Source: an uncultured Bacteroidales bacterium (GTDB lineage Bacteria > Bacteroidota > Bacteroidia > Bacteroidales > F082). From it: 11,069 nt of DNA. The stretch covers positions 1 through 11,069 of the forward strand of contig CALBNP010000056.1 of the NCBI GenBank assembly GCA_937896505.1, given 5' to 3'. A program made the position numbers and the translations under genes. Under the pieces are notes generated by a model. The model ran no database searches. It was given only the letters and a program-made list of their open reading frames with translations, and was not told the origin of the DNA. This document shows positions 1 through 6,127 of this stretch, one piece after another (positions within the stretch are counted from its first letter, which is position 1; every line of letters starts with the position of its first letter).

Positions 1-103
1 CTTTTTCATAGATATAATTTGCTAAAAAAGCCAAATCTTTGTCATTCGCTTTTTTAAGTTCCAAAATAGGAACTTTGACATTAAATCCGAATTTTTCAAG
101 CAT
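1..103 (-). CDS. Fragment of a probable UDP-galactopyranose mutase
   Basis: An open minus-strand frame runs off the left edge and gives 34 residues, including KVPILEL, DKDLAFLANYIYEK. From memory of the family, this resembles the internal stretch of UDP-galactopyranose mutases just before the YTxKQWG motif. Those enzymes convert UDP-galactopyranose to UDP-galactofuranose for surface glycans. If so, the ATG at 103 is an internal Met codon, not a true start, because the family's N-terminal FAD-binding half is absent. In-frame upstream codons reach a stop (TGA, positions 115-113), which fits a break in the gene near 104-113. The stretch is clearly more AT-rich than everything to its right. The assignment is tentative; it could be another protein, but the frame looks coding. 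Confidence 0.4.
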   Translation of the reverse strand, partial: MLEKFGFNVKVPILELKKANDKDLAFLANYIYEK

Positions 104-112
104 AACATTACC

Positions 113-259
113 TCATTGGCAGGCAAGACGTTCAAGGCAAACTTCTACAAGTGCGGTGACAAGACAGACAAGCCTCACTACATCAGCTGGAACAGGATAG
201 ACAATCCAAAGCCTAACTTCCACCTTCCAGAGTTCTTCGGTACACTTGTTTTAGAATAA
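113..259 (+). pseudogene. C-terminal fragment of a carbohydrate-binding family 9-like protein
   Basis: Forty-eight codons, open from about 113, end at TAA 257-259. The residues include KTFKANFYKCGDK, PHYISW and FHLPEFFGTLVLE, the typical end of carbohydrate-binding family 9-like (CBM9-type) beta-sandwich proteins of Bacteroidota, where W-x-ANFYKxGD, H-xx-SW and FHxPEFFGxLxFE are recurrent. Such domains bind glycans or accompany polysaccharide-degrading enzymes. The rest of the gene is missing: left of about 113 the sequence is unrelated and codes on the other strand. The DUF1080 gene starts seven bases after the stop, so the two were probably one operon for carbohydrate use before the left side was lost or mis-joined. 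Confidence 0.7.
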
Positions 260-266
260 TCGCCAT

Positions 267-2087
267 ATGAAAAGAAACTTCATTGCAGCATCGGCTGCAC
301 TCTTTGCGCTTGCCGCATGCAGCAACGCTCCGAAGACGGAGACCATCGACCTTTTCAACGGCACGGACCTCACAGGCTGGGAGTTCGTGGTAGCCGATGA
401 CGCAGTGCCTGCATCGCAGGTGTTCTCGGCAGTGGACGGAGAGATCCACATCTCCGGCGAGCCTTTCGGCTACATGTACTATGCGGCAGAGAAGTTCAGC
501 AACTACACCCTGGAAGCTGAATGGAGCTGGTTCGATGAGCCGAAGAACAGCGGTATCTTCCTGCTCAGCTTCAGGAAGCACTGCCCTGGCGACATCATCT
601 ACAACCTGCGCGTCACGAAACCTGGCTTCGAAATCGTCAACAGCCAACTGCTGAAGTCGGGCATCATCCTAACGGAGAAAGACACGTTGGAAATCGTCAT
701 GGCACGCCCCGAACAGCTGGCCGAAGCCCGTGCCCACTACTACGACATCATCGACCACTATCACGTCGGCCGTCACGAAGCCACCATCGCCCAGCTGAAG
801 AAGGAACTGGAAGCTGCCAAGATAACCGCCGCCGAATATGAGCAGCGTGCCACCGAAGCCGAACAACAGCTTGCAAAAGCCCTGAAACAGGCCGAGCACT
901 ATGCCGACCTCTTCTCGCGCATCAACAAGGACGACCTGGATGCCGTCAGCCGTTCCGCCTTCCAAGCCCTCAGCGAAGGCGACGTCGGACGCGCCATCAA
1001 AATCTACGAAAACGCTAACGCCTTCGGCAAGATGAAGGAGAAAATCGCCCAACGCGACGAAGCAGACCTTGCCATCAAGGCCCTTAAAAAGCAAGCCGTC
1101 AACGAAGCCGAACTCCGCATGATGATAGGCGGCGAAGAAAACATACAACGCGCCGGCGACATCTTCCGCACCATCGCCTATTGCGACAGCACCAGCATTG
1201 CCAACTGCACCGAATACATGCATTTTCTCATCGATATGGGGCGTTACAAAGAGGCTTACGAATTTGCCGACGAAGTCTTCAAACGCCCATTGGGTGCTCC
1301 AGGGCCTATCAGTGGCATATATAATGAATTAGGTACGGTTGCCCACACACAAAACGACTTGGACAATGCAAAAAAATACTTGAAAATATCACTGAATTAT
1401 GCTGAAAAAGAAAAAGACGAATACCGCAGGACATTCCATAGCAATTATCCCTTGCACTCGTTAGCCATCACTTATTACAAAGCCGGTGACTTGGATTCGG
1501 CACTATATTATATGGAATGTTCATTGCACTGCCGGAAAATAATGATGGATAACGACTCCACCCGACGCAACGAATATGCCAATGAATGTAACAGCCTGGC
1601 CGTGCTCTACAACCGTAAAAACCAGTTTCAGGAAGCCATGAGATACGGAAAAGAAGCCGTCAAGATAGGCGAATTAGCCTGCCGCTCAAACCCCAAGCAT
1701 CTTCCAACCTTGGCGACATACGTTTCCACTGTAGCTACAATATATTGGTCGATGGGGCAAAACGACAGCACCGACTATTATTTCCGGCAATGCCTGGATA
1801 TTTGGGAAAATCGAATGCCCTACATCATGAATTTCTACAAAGACAGCTATACCTTCGACTTAATCCACTACGCAAAATTCAATATGGAGATAAACCACCT
1901 TGAAGATGCGCAAAAGCTGCTCGAAAAAGCCCTAGCCGTCAGCCAAGAAGGATATGAATTCAGCCAAGAAGAATTTACACCCATCATTATTGAAGTGCTC
2001 GACGAATTGGCAAAACTGAGTAAGGCCGCTGGCAACGAGGCTGAGGAAAGACGCTATCGCGAAGAAGCTGACAGCTACCGCAACTAG
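267..2087 (+). CDS. Chimeric ORF: DUF1080 lipoprotein N-terminus fused to TPR protein (copy 1)
   Basis: A 606-residue frame made of two unrelated parts. Residues 1-18 are a lipoprotein signal (FALAAC, lipidation Cys18). Residues about 27-97 match the start of DUF1080, the 3-keto-disaccharide hydrolase family: LFNGTDLTGWEF, then GEPFGYM, then LEAEWSWFDEPKNSGIF. That domain usually spans about 180-200 residues and is cut here about a third to half way through. From about residue 95 to the end, the protein aligns without net indels to the next gene: the distal half of a carboxypeptidase-regulatory-like domain, a coiled coil at about 147-195, then TPR helices to the C-terminus. The native start of the TPR protein (signal peptide plus about 40 residues) is missing. 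The upstream CBM9-like fragment belongs with the DUF1080 part. No Shine-Dalgarno is visible before ATG 267. It may be a real recombinant gene or an assembly chimera; a working hydrolase is very unlikely. Confidence 0.75.
   Translation: MKRNFIAASAALFALAACSNAPKTETIDLFNGTDLTGWEFVVADDAVPASQVFSAVDGEIHISGEPFGYMYYAAEKFSNYTLEAEWSWFDEPKNSGIFLLSFRKHCPGDIIYNLRVTKPGFEIVNSQLLKSGIILTEKDTLEIVMARPEQLAEARAHYYDIIDHYHVGRHEATIAQLKKELEAAKITAAEYEQRATEAEQQLAKALKQAEHYADLFSRINKDDLDAVSRSAFQALSEGDVGRAIKIYENANAFGKMKEKIAQRDEADLAIKALKKQAVNEAELRMMIGGEENIQRAGDIFRTIAYCDSTSIANCTEYMHFLIDMGRYKEAYEFADEVFKRPLGAPGPISGIYNELGTVAHTQNDLDNAKKYLKISLNYAEKEKDEYRRTFHSNYPLHSLAITYYKAGDLDSALYYMECSLHCRKIMMDNDSTRRNEYANECNSLAVLYNRKNQFQEAMRYGKEAVKIGELACRSNPKHLPTLATYVSTVATIYWSMGQNDSTDYYFRQCLDIWENRMPYIMNFYKDSYTFDLIHYAKFNMEINHLEDAQKLLEKALAVSQEGYEFSQEEFTPIIIEVLDELAKLSKAAGNEAEERRYREEADSYRN
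546..566 (+). other. Fusion joint between DUF1080 and TPR gene
   Basis: Codons for NSGIFLL (residues 94-100) mark the switch. To the left the protein is DUF1080-like; to the right it follows the paralogue, which reads NNGIFLL at 2379-2399. The two share the bases ATCTTCCTGCTCAGCTTCA, so the joint lies in a short stretch of chance or functional similarity. The exact base cannot be fixed, because a DUF1080 protein could itself carry NSGIF here. The joint keeps the frame. Confidence 0.6.
588..799 (+). repeat. 212-bp identical tract shared with 2421-2632 (copy 1)
   Basis: Compared base by base with 2421-2632, at a constant offset of 1833, this tract has no difference. The flanks differ at 587/2420 and 800/2633. 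Outside it the paralogues diverge steadily, although the offset of 1833 is still kept at the stop codons (2087 and 3920). It covers the end of the regulatory-like domain and the start of the coiled coil. A tract this sharply bounded suggests recent gene conversion, or a template switch during assembly. Confidence 0.9.
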
Positions 2088-2093
2088 ATACCA

Positions 2094-2101
2094 TATTTTT
2101 G
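2094..2101 (+). promoter_or_regulatory. Candidate Bacteroidota -7 element, distal
   Basis: TATTTTTG fits the TAnnTTTG -7 consensus of Bacteroidota housekeeping promoters. It starts six bases after the stop of copy 1 and would give a leader of about 80 nt for the gene at 2187. No clear TTTG -33 element is placed correctly upstream, so the call is weak. Confidence 0.25.
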
Positions 2102-2135
2102 TGGCAAAATTTACCCTTTAACGCTTTTTCAAAGT

Positions 2136-2173
2136 CTGCAATATGAAAAAACGTAATTTTGCAGCGTTTTTTT
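2136..2173 (+). terminator. Overlapping hairpins, possible terminator or attenuator
   Basis: Two inverted repeats overlap and cannot form together. CTGCAA (2136-2141) pairs with TTGCAG (2159-2164). AAAAAACG (2146-2153) pairs with CGTTTTTT (2165-2172), and a run of seven Ts ends at 2173. The second resembles a weak intrinsic terminator after copy 1. If transcription began upstream, the pair could act as anti-terminator and terminator in the leader of copy 2. The stem has only two GC pairs, so the call is uncertain. Confidence 0.3.
2154..2161 (+). promoter_or_regulatory. Candidate Bacteroidota -7 element, proximal
   Basis: TAATTTTG matches TAnnTTTG exactly and lies 25 bases before ATG 2187, giving a leader of about 15-20 nt. 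A T-rich stretch at 2125-2130 (TTTTTC) is a poor match to a -33 TTTG element. This would drive the TPR-sigma-anti-sigma operon. It lies in the loop of the 2146-2172 hairpin, so it and the attenuator reading exclude each other. Confidence 0.4.
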
Positions 2174-2186
2174 AGAATTGGCTGTA

Positions 2187-3920
2187 ATGACTTGTTTCTC
2201 AAAATATAGTCTGAAAAGACATTTCCTTTTTGCAGTTTTATTTTTCTGTGCATCCATGCTTTCGGCACAAGTCGTACAGGTTGGCCGCATCACCGAGCAG
2301 AACTCTGACGGCAAGCCCATCGTGGGCGCTTCGGCGGTGTGCCTCTCGGCTACCGACGTGCAGCCCGCCACCACCGACAACAACGGCATCTTCCTGCTCA
2401 GCTTCAAGAAACACTGCCCCGGCGACATCATCTACAACCTGCGCGTCACGAAACCTGGCTTCGAAATCGTCAACAGCCAACTGCTGAAGTCGGGCATCAT
2501 CCTAACGGAGAAAGACACGTTGGAAATCGTCATGGCACGCCCCGAACAGCTGGCCGAAGCCCGTGCCCACTACTACGACATCATCGACCACTATCACGTC
2601 GGCCGTCACGAAGCCACCATCGCCCAGCTGAAAAAGGAACTGGAAGCTGCCATGATAACCGCCGCCGAATATGAACAGCGCGCCAACGAAGCCGAACAAC
2701 AGCTCGCAAAAGCTTTGGAGCAAGCCGAACACTATGCCGACCTCTTCTCGCGCATCAACCGCGACGACTTGGATGCCGTCAGCCGCTCCGCCTTCCAAGC
2801 CCTCAGCGAAGGCGACATCGGACGCGCCATCAAGATTTATGAAGATGCCGACGCCTTCGGAAAGATGAAAGAGAAAATCGCCCAACGCGACGATGCAGTC
2901 CAAGCACTCGTAATCCTTGAAAAGCAAGTCCTCAACGAAGCCGACCTCCGCTTGGCCATTGGCGGCGACGAAAACATACAACGCGCCAGCGACATTTACC
3001 GCACCGTTGCCTACAGCGACAGCACCAGCGTCACGAAATGCCTCAAATACATACAGTTTCTCATCATCATGGGACGTTTCGACGAGGCTTACGCTTTTGC
3101 CGACGAAGCCTTCCAACGCGATCAAACCGACCCAGGCCCCATCAGTGCCGTCTATCAGGAACTTGGCAAGATTGCACAAACCCAAAACAACTTTAACAAG
3201 GCGAAACAATATCTGAGAACTTCGCTGCAATATGCCGAACAAGTGGAAGACGATTATTACAGAGCCTTTCGCCGCAACTACCCGCTGCACATGCTGGGCC
3301 TCACCTATTATAGGATGGGAGAAATAGACTCCTCGCTTTATTGCATCGAGCAGGCCATGCAATGCCGCAAAATCATGCTGGAGCACGACACCATCTATCG
3401 CGGCGAATACGCCAACGAATGTAACAGTCTAGCCATGCTCTACAAACAGAAGAAACAATATCAGGAAGCCTTAACCTACGCGAAAGAGGCCGTTGAAATT
3501 GCCGACACCATCTGCCGCTTCGACCCAAGCTACCATCCTTGCTATGCAGCTTTTGCGAACACAATGGCCCTAATATACTGGCCATTAGGACAAACCGACA
3601 GCGCCGACTACTATTTCCGCAAATGCCTCGACATTTGGGAGAACCAGACCCCTTATATCTCGAATTTCTTCAAGAAAAACTATATCGACTGCATAATTTC
3701 AAATGCAAAATTCAATGTCGAGATGAACCGTCTTGAAGATGCCCGAAAACTATATGAAAAAGCATTGGCCGCCGGCCGCGAAGGCTACGAATTCAGCCCC
3801 GAGACCTTCAGGTTCCAAATTGTCATGATACTCAACAATCTGGCTCAACTGAGCAAAACCACAGGCAACGAGGCCGAGGAACGACGCTATCGCGAAGAAG
3901 CCGAAAGCTATCGCAAGTAA
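2187..3920 (+). CDS. Secreted TPR protein with carboxypeptidase-regulatory-like domain (copy 2)
   Basis: 577 residues. I start at ATG 2187 and not at an in-frame TTG nine bases earlier, since ATG gives a standard signal peptide: basic KRH at 10-12, a hydrophobic core, and cleavage after LSA at about residue 27. Residues about 28-116 look like a carboxypeptidase-regulatory-like beta domain (VGRITE, KPIVGASAVCL, TTDNNGIFLLSF, VTKPGFE). Residues about 140-188 are a charged, Ala/Glu/Gln-rich coiled coil. From about 195 to the end, degenerate TPR helix pairs recur, for example GRFDEAYAFADEAF, NNFNKAKQYL, KQYQEALTYAKEA, GQTDSADYYF, NRLEDARKLYEKAL. It has no catalytic motif, so a periplasmic or surface scaffold or sensor role is likely. 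The sigma gene follows after 14 bp, implying one operon. It is an intact paralogue of the gene to its left. The exact function is unknown. Confidence 0.88.
   Translation: MTCFSKYSLKRHFLFAVLFFCASMLSAQVVQVGRITEQNSDGKPIVGASAVCLSATDVQPATTDNNGIFLLSFKKHCPGDIIYNLRVTKPGFEIVNSQLLKSGIILTEKDTLEIVMARPEQLAEARAHYYDIIDHYHVGRHEATIAQLKKELEAAMITAAEYEQRANEAEQQLAKALEQAEHYADLFSRINRDDLDAVSRSAFQALSEGDIGRAIKIYEDADAFGKMKEKIAQRDDAVQALVILEKQVLNEADLRLAIGGDENIQRASDIYRTVAYSDSTSVTKCLKYIQFLIIMGRFDEAYAFADEAFQRDQTDPGPISAVYQELGKIAQTQNNFNKAKQYLRTSLQYAEQVEDDYYRAFRRNYPLHMLGLTYYRMGEIDSSLYCIEQAMQCRKIMLEHDTIYRGEYANECNSLAMLYKQKKQYQEALTYAKEAVEIADTICRFDPSYHPCYAAFANTMALIYWPLGQTDSADYYFRKCLDIWENQTPYISNFFKKNYIDCIISNAKFNVEMNRLEDARKLYEKALAAGREGYEFSPETFRFQIVMILNNLAQLSKTTGNEAEERRYREEAESYRK
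2421..2632 (+). repeat. 212-bp identical tract shared with 588-799 (copy 2)
   Basis: This is the second member of the identical pair at 588-799. It lies in the intact TPR gene and encodes residues about 79-149, the end of the beta domain, the linker and the first turn of the coiled coil. Confidence 0.9.
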
Positions 3921-3934
3921 CACACTACAAGCCA

Positions 3935-4525
3935 ATGCACGACGATGAGCTGAGATATTGGGAAGCACTGTCCGACAAGCAATTGTTGGATTTCGTCTTT
4001 GCCAATAACGCCAAAGCCATCGAATATCTTTTCTACTACCGTTACAAGAAAGTGCTGGTTTCCGTCAAGCACAACATCAGCACCGACTTTCATGACGAAG
4101 CCGAACTGCTGCACGAACTATATCTGAAGTTCCACGAGAATGATTGGCGCATTCTTCACACGTTCCGCTACGAATCCTCACTTGACACCTTCCTGTTCAG
4201 CATAGCCGTCAATTTCATTGCCGACAAGAAGACCGACTCGTGCGTAATCAGCACTGAGCCTGAAACAATCGAGAAAGAAGATACTAAAAACTCGTGGGCT
4301 TCGTTCTTAGAAGAGGCCGACCGGCAACTGACCGAATATGAAGTCTATCAAGCCATTAACAGCATTGGCAACCCGCGTTACCGCTATGTGCTGATGTCGC
4401 TACTGAGCGGCATGAGCGCACAAGCCATTGCCGACGAGATGCGCTGTAAGCTGCAAAGGGTGTATAACCTCACCAAGCGGGCGAAGAAAGAACTCGAAAA
4501 AAAACTCAACCACAAGACACGATGA
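3935..4525 (+). CDS. ECF-like sigma-70 family RNA polymerase sigma factor
   Basis: 196 residues. Region 2 lies at about 25-98: helices around AIEYLFYYRYKKVLVSVKHN, then the acidic ELLHELYLKFHEN segment and FRYESSLDTFLFSIAVNFIADKK, which corresponds to the DNA-melting and -10-recognition helices. A short acidic linker follows (about 105-125), with no region 3. Region 4 at about 135-190 has the helix-turn-helix SAQAIADEMRCKLQRVYNLTKRAKKEL. This two-domain layout and length are typical of extracytoplasmic-function sigma factors, which direct RNA polymerase to a small regulon when released by an anti-sigma factor. The gene lies 14 bp after the TPR gene, and its TGA overlaps the next ATG. No Shine-Dalgarno is visible. 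The regulon is not known; the surface-protein block to the right is one possibility. Confidence 0.88.
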   Translation: MHDDELRYWEALSDKQLLDFVFANNAKAIEYLFYYRYKKVLVSVKHNISTDFHDEAELLHELYLKFHENDWRILHTFRYESSLDTFLFSIAVNFIADKKTDSCVISTEPETIEKEDTKNSWASFLEEADRQLTEYEVYQAINSIGNPRYRYVLMSLLSGMSAQAIADEMRCKLQRVYNLTKRAKKELEKKLNHKTR

Positions 4526-5277
4526 AAGAGCGGAAAGACATATCACCCGAAATGCTGGCACGCTACCTGAATGGTACAGCGGGCGAGGAAGCATCGCGTC
4601 TTGTCGAGCAGCTTCTTGCTAATGACGAGCTGTCGCTACGGGCCGCCATCCTCATCTCGCGAGAGAAGGCCCTCCGCCAGATGCGCCGCCGCCACTACAT
4701 CACATTGGCCGCCATCGTTGCCGTGCTGATGGCTGTCGCCGTCGCCTTCCATTACTTCGCTCCCGTCAACACGAAAGTCAACCTTCAGGAAGACAGCATT
4801 TCCCGCATCGAGGGTCTGCCTTTCGAAAAGGGTGAAATCACCTGCCAATACGGCGACCATCAACCGCACTGCTACCCCATCTCTGGCGGCAGCCCCAGCA
4901 TCGTCTTGGACGAAGTGAGCCGTTCCGACAAGAACATACACATCGTCTTCCAAGCCGATGGCTACCAAAGTATCGACACGGTAGTGAACGTGCAACGCAA
5001 CGTCAATCTGAACATCAAGCGCAACAATGACTTGGGACTGGTTTTTGGCACCATCATCGATGCCGAAACCGCCTTGCCGCTATGCAACGCCGAAATCACA
5101 ATCCAAGACCTTCATGCCACGACCGATCTAACAGGACGATTCTCAATCGAAATACCTTTTACAAAACAAGCCGAGATACAGCAAATCCAAGTAACGAAAT
5201 CCGGCTATCAGAACTGGACAGGGACTTTCCGCCCTTCGCAGGTTCATCCATGGAACATCGCATTAGAGCGGTTTTAA
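4522..5277 (+). CDS. Membrane anti-sigma-like protein with two periplasmic beta domains
   Basis: 251 residues. The start overlaps the sigma stop (ATGA), so translation is probably coupled. Residues 1-57 form a short helical cytoplasmic domain (ISPEMLARYLNG, then EASRLVEQLLANDELS) like the N-terminus of Bacteroidota anti-sigma factors. I see no HxxxCxxC zinc motif. The basic stretch RQMRRR (52-57) precedes one membrane helix at about 59-79, giving an N-in, C-out topology. Residues about 85-166 resemble a PEGA-like beta domain (FQADGYQSIDTVVNV). Residues about 170-250 resemble a carboxypeptidase-regulatory-like domain (VFGTIIDAETALPLCNAEI, DLTGRFSIEIP, VTKSGYQNW), the same fold type as in the TPR protein two genes upstream. 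It probably holds the sigma factor at the membrane and senses a periplasmic signal. The anti-sigma role is inferred from position and topology. Confidence 0.75.
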   Translation: MKERKDISPEMLARYLNGTAGEEASRLVEQLLANDELSLRAAILISREKALRQMRRRHYITLAAIVAVLMAVAVAFHYFAPVNTKVNLQEDSISRIEGLPFEKGEITCQYGDHQPHCYPISGGSPSIVLDEVSRSDKNIHIVFQADGYQSIDTVVNVQRNVNLNIKRNNDLGLVFGTIIDAETALPLCNAEITIQDLHATTDLTGRFSIEIPFTKQAEIQQIQVTKSGYQNWTGTFRPSQVHPWNIALERF

Positions 5278-5298
5278 CTGCACTTCACGCACACACCA

Positions 5299-5311
5299 TG
5301 TGCTTCGCACA
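5299..5311. other. Small hairpin between convergent genes
   Basis: TGTGC (5299-5303) pairs with GCACA (5307-5311) across a TTC loop, in the 37-bp gap between the two convergent operons. It has no U tract on either strand, so it is at best a weak bidirectional terminator. Nothing else is visible in the gap. Confidence 0.2.
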
Positions 5312-5314
5312 ACA

Positions 5315-6127
5315 TTAGAAACCATACGCAACTCCCTTTCGGCGCTTTGGGCGATATTTGTCCGTGAAGGTGGAACAGGCATCATCCGAATTGTCAAACT
5401 TGAGCGGCAAGCCTATGCCAAGACACAGTTCCAAGCCTTTGGGCATTCGCTTCCCCGAAATATAGTAGGCGTTGATATTGATTGGCATAGCCGTCTCGGC
5501 ATGTTCCATCTCGGAATAGGAATCGACAAAGCCCTGATGATAGCTAACTTCAAGCCGGATACTCAAGGTAAGTGAGCCGAAGCCGATATCGCTTCTGATA
5601 CCCAAACCCGCAAACGCTCCCACATGATATGGTGCCATGTTTGCCTTGCCAATGTCGATGATCTCATCCATAACGATGGGGATGGAACGGCTGATGTGGA
5701 TTTGTCCACCAAGCAGATAGCCAGCCTCCGCACCTGTAAAAACGTATGGCTGAAAGCCTTCGGCGACTTTCAACCGTGCCAGCACGGGAACACGCAAATC
5801 GACATATTGCGATGCTATTGAATAGTGAACCGCTGCACCCGAAAAATGCGTGTATTGCATCTTCACGCCCCTATTCACCCACATTACTTCAGGAGCAATG
5901 GAAACAATATCACCTAACGGAACACTGACGAAAAGGCCGCCAACCGGAGCAAAGAAAGCATCCTGTTCCAGTTCTGACAAGTATTTATCGGAATAGGACA
6001 TGCCAGGCAGAGCCACGCCTCCCTTTATGCCTATCGCAACGCTCTCCGTATTTCGGTTGCCAATCTGCGAAAAGCAATAGCCTGGCAGTACGAAAGCCAT
6101 CACTATGATTGCAAAAAAACTTTTCAT
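5315..6127 (-). CDS. PorT-like outer-membrane beta-barrel protein
   Basis: 270 residues. The signal peptide is at 1-20 (MKSFFAIIVMAFVLPGYCFS), with likely cleavage before Q21. The rest shows alternating hydrophobic/polar strands with aromatic girdles typical of small outer-membrane barrels: IGIKGGVALPGMSY, GGLFVSVPLGDIVSIAPEVM, YVDLRVPVLARLKV, QPYVFTGAEAGYLLGG, VGAFAGLGIRSDIGF and LSIRLEVSYHQGF. This resembles the OMP_b-brl_2/PorT-like family, in which many members are annotated PorT family. It is not necessarily the true T9SS component PorT. Its ATG overlaps the TGA of the upstream lipoprotein and is preceded by a perfect Shine-Dalgarno. It is last in the minus-strand block. A role as outer-membrane partner of the lipoprotein and surface proteins is inferred from context. 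Confidence 0.8.
   Translation of the reverse strand: MKSFFAIIVMAFVLPGYCFSQIGNRNTESVAIGIKGGVALPGMSYSDKYLSELEQDAFFAPVGGLFVSVPLGDIVSIAPEVMWVNRGVKMQYTHFSGAAVHYSIASQYVDLRVPVLARLKVAEGFQPYVFTGAEAGYLLGGQIHISRSIPIVMDEIIDIGKANMAPYHVGAFAGLGIRSDIGFGSLTLSIRLEVSYHQGFVDSYSEMEHAETAMPININAYYISGKRMPKGLELCLGIGLPLKFDNSDDACSTFTDKYRPKRRKGVAYGF

Noticed and set aside
2178..2186. TTG start for the second TPR protein
   Set aside because: ATG at 2187 is three codons downstream and leaves a complete signal peptide; nothing favours the TTG.
2502..3386. Long minus-strand open frame (294 codons) opposite the TPR gene
   Set aside because: It is antisense to a clearly coding frame with skewed codon use. Its Val/Ala/Gly-rich translation is the mirror of the coiled coil and TPR helices. 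A similar shadow lies opposite copy 1 at 669-1223.
5300..5575. Small plus-strand frame after the anti-sigma gene
   Set aside because: It is antisense to the end of the barrel gene, and its translation shows no recognisable feature.
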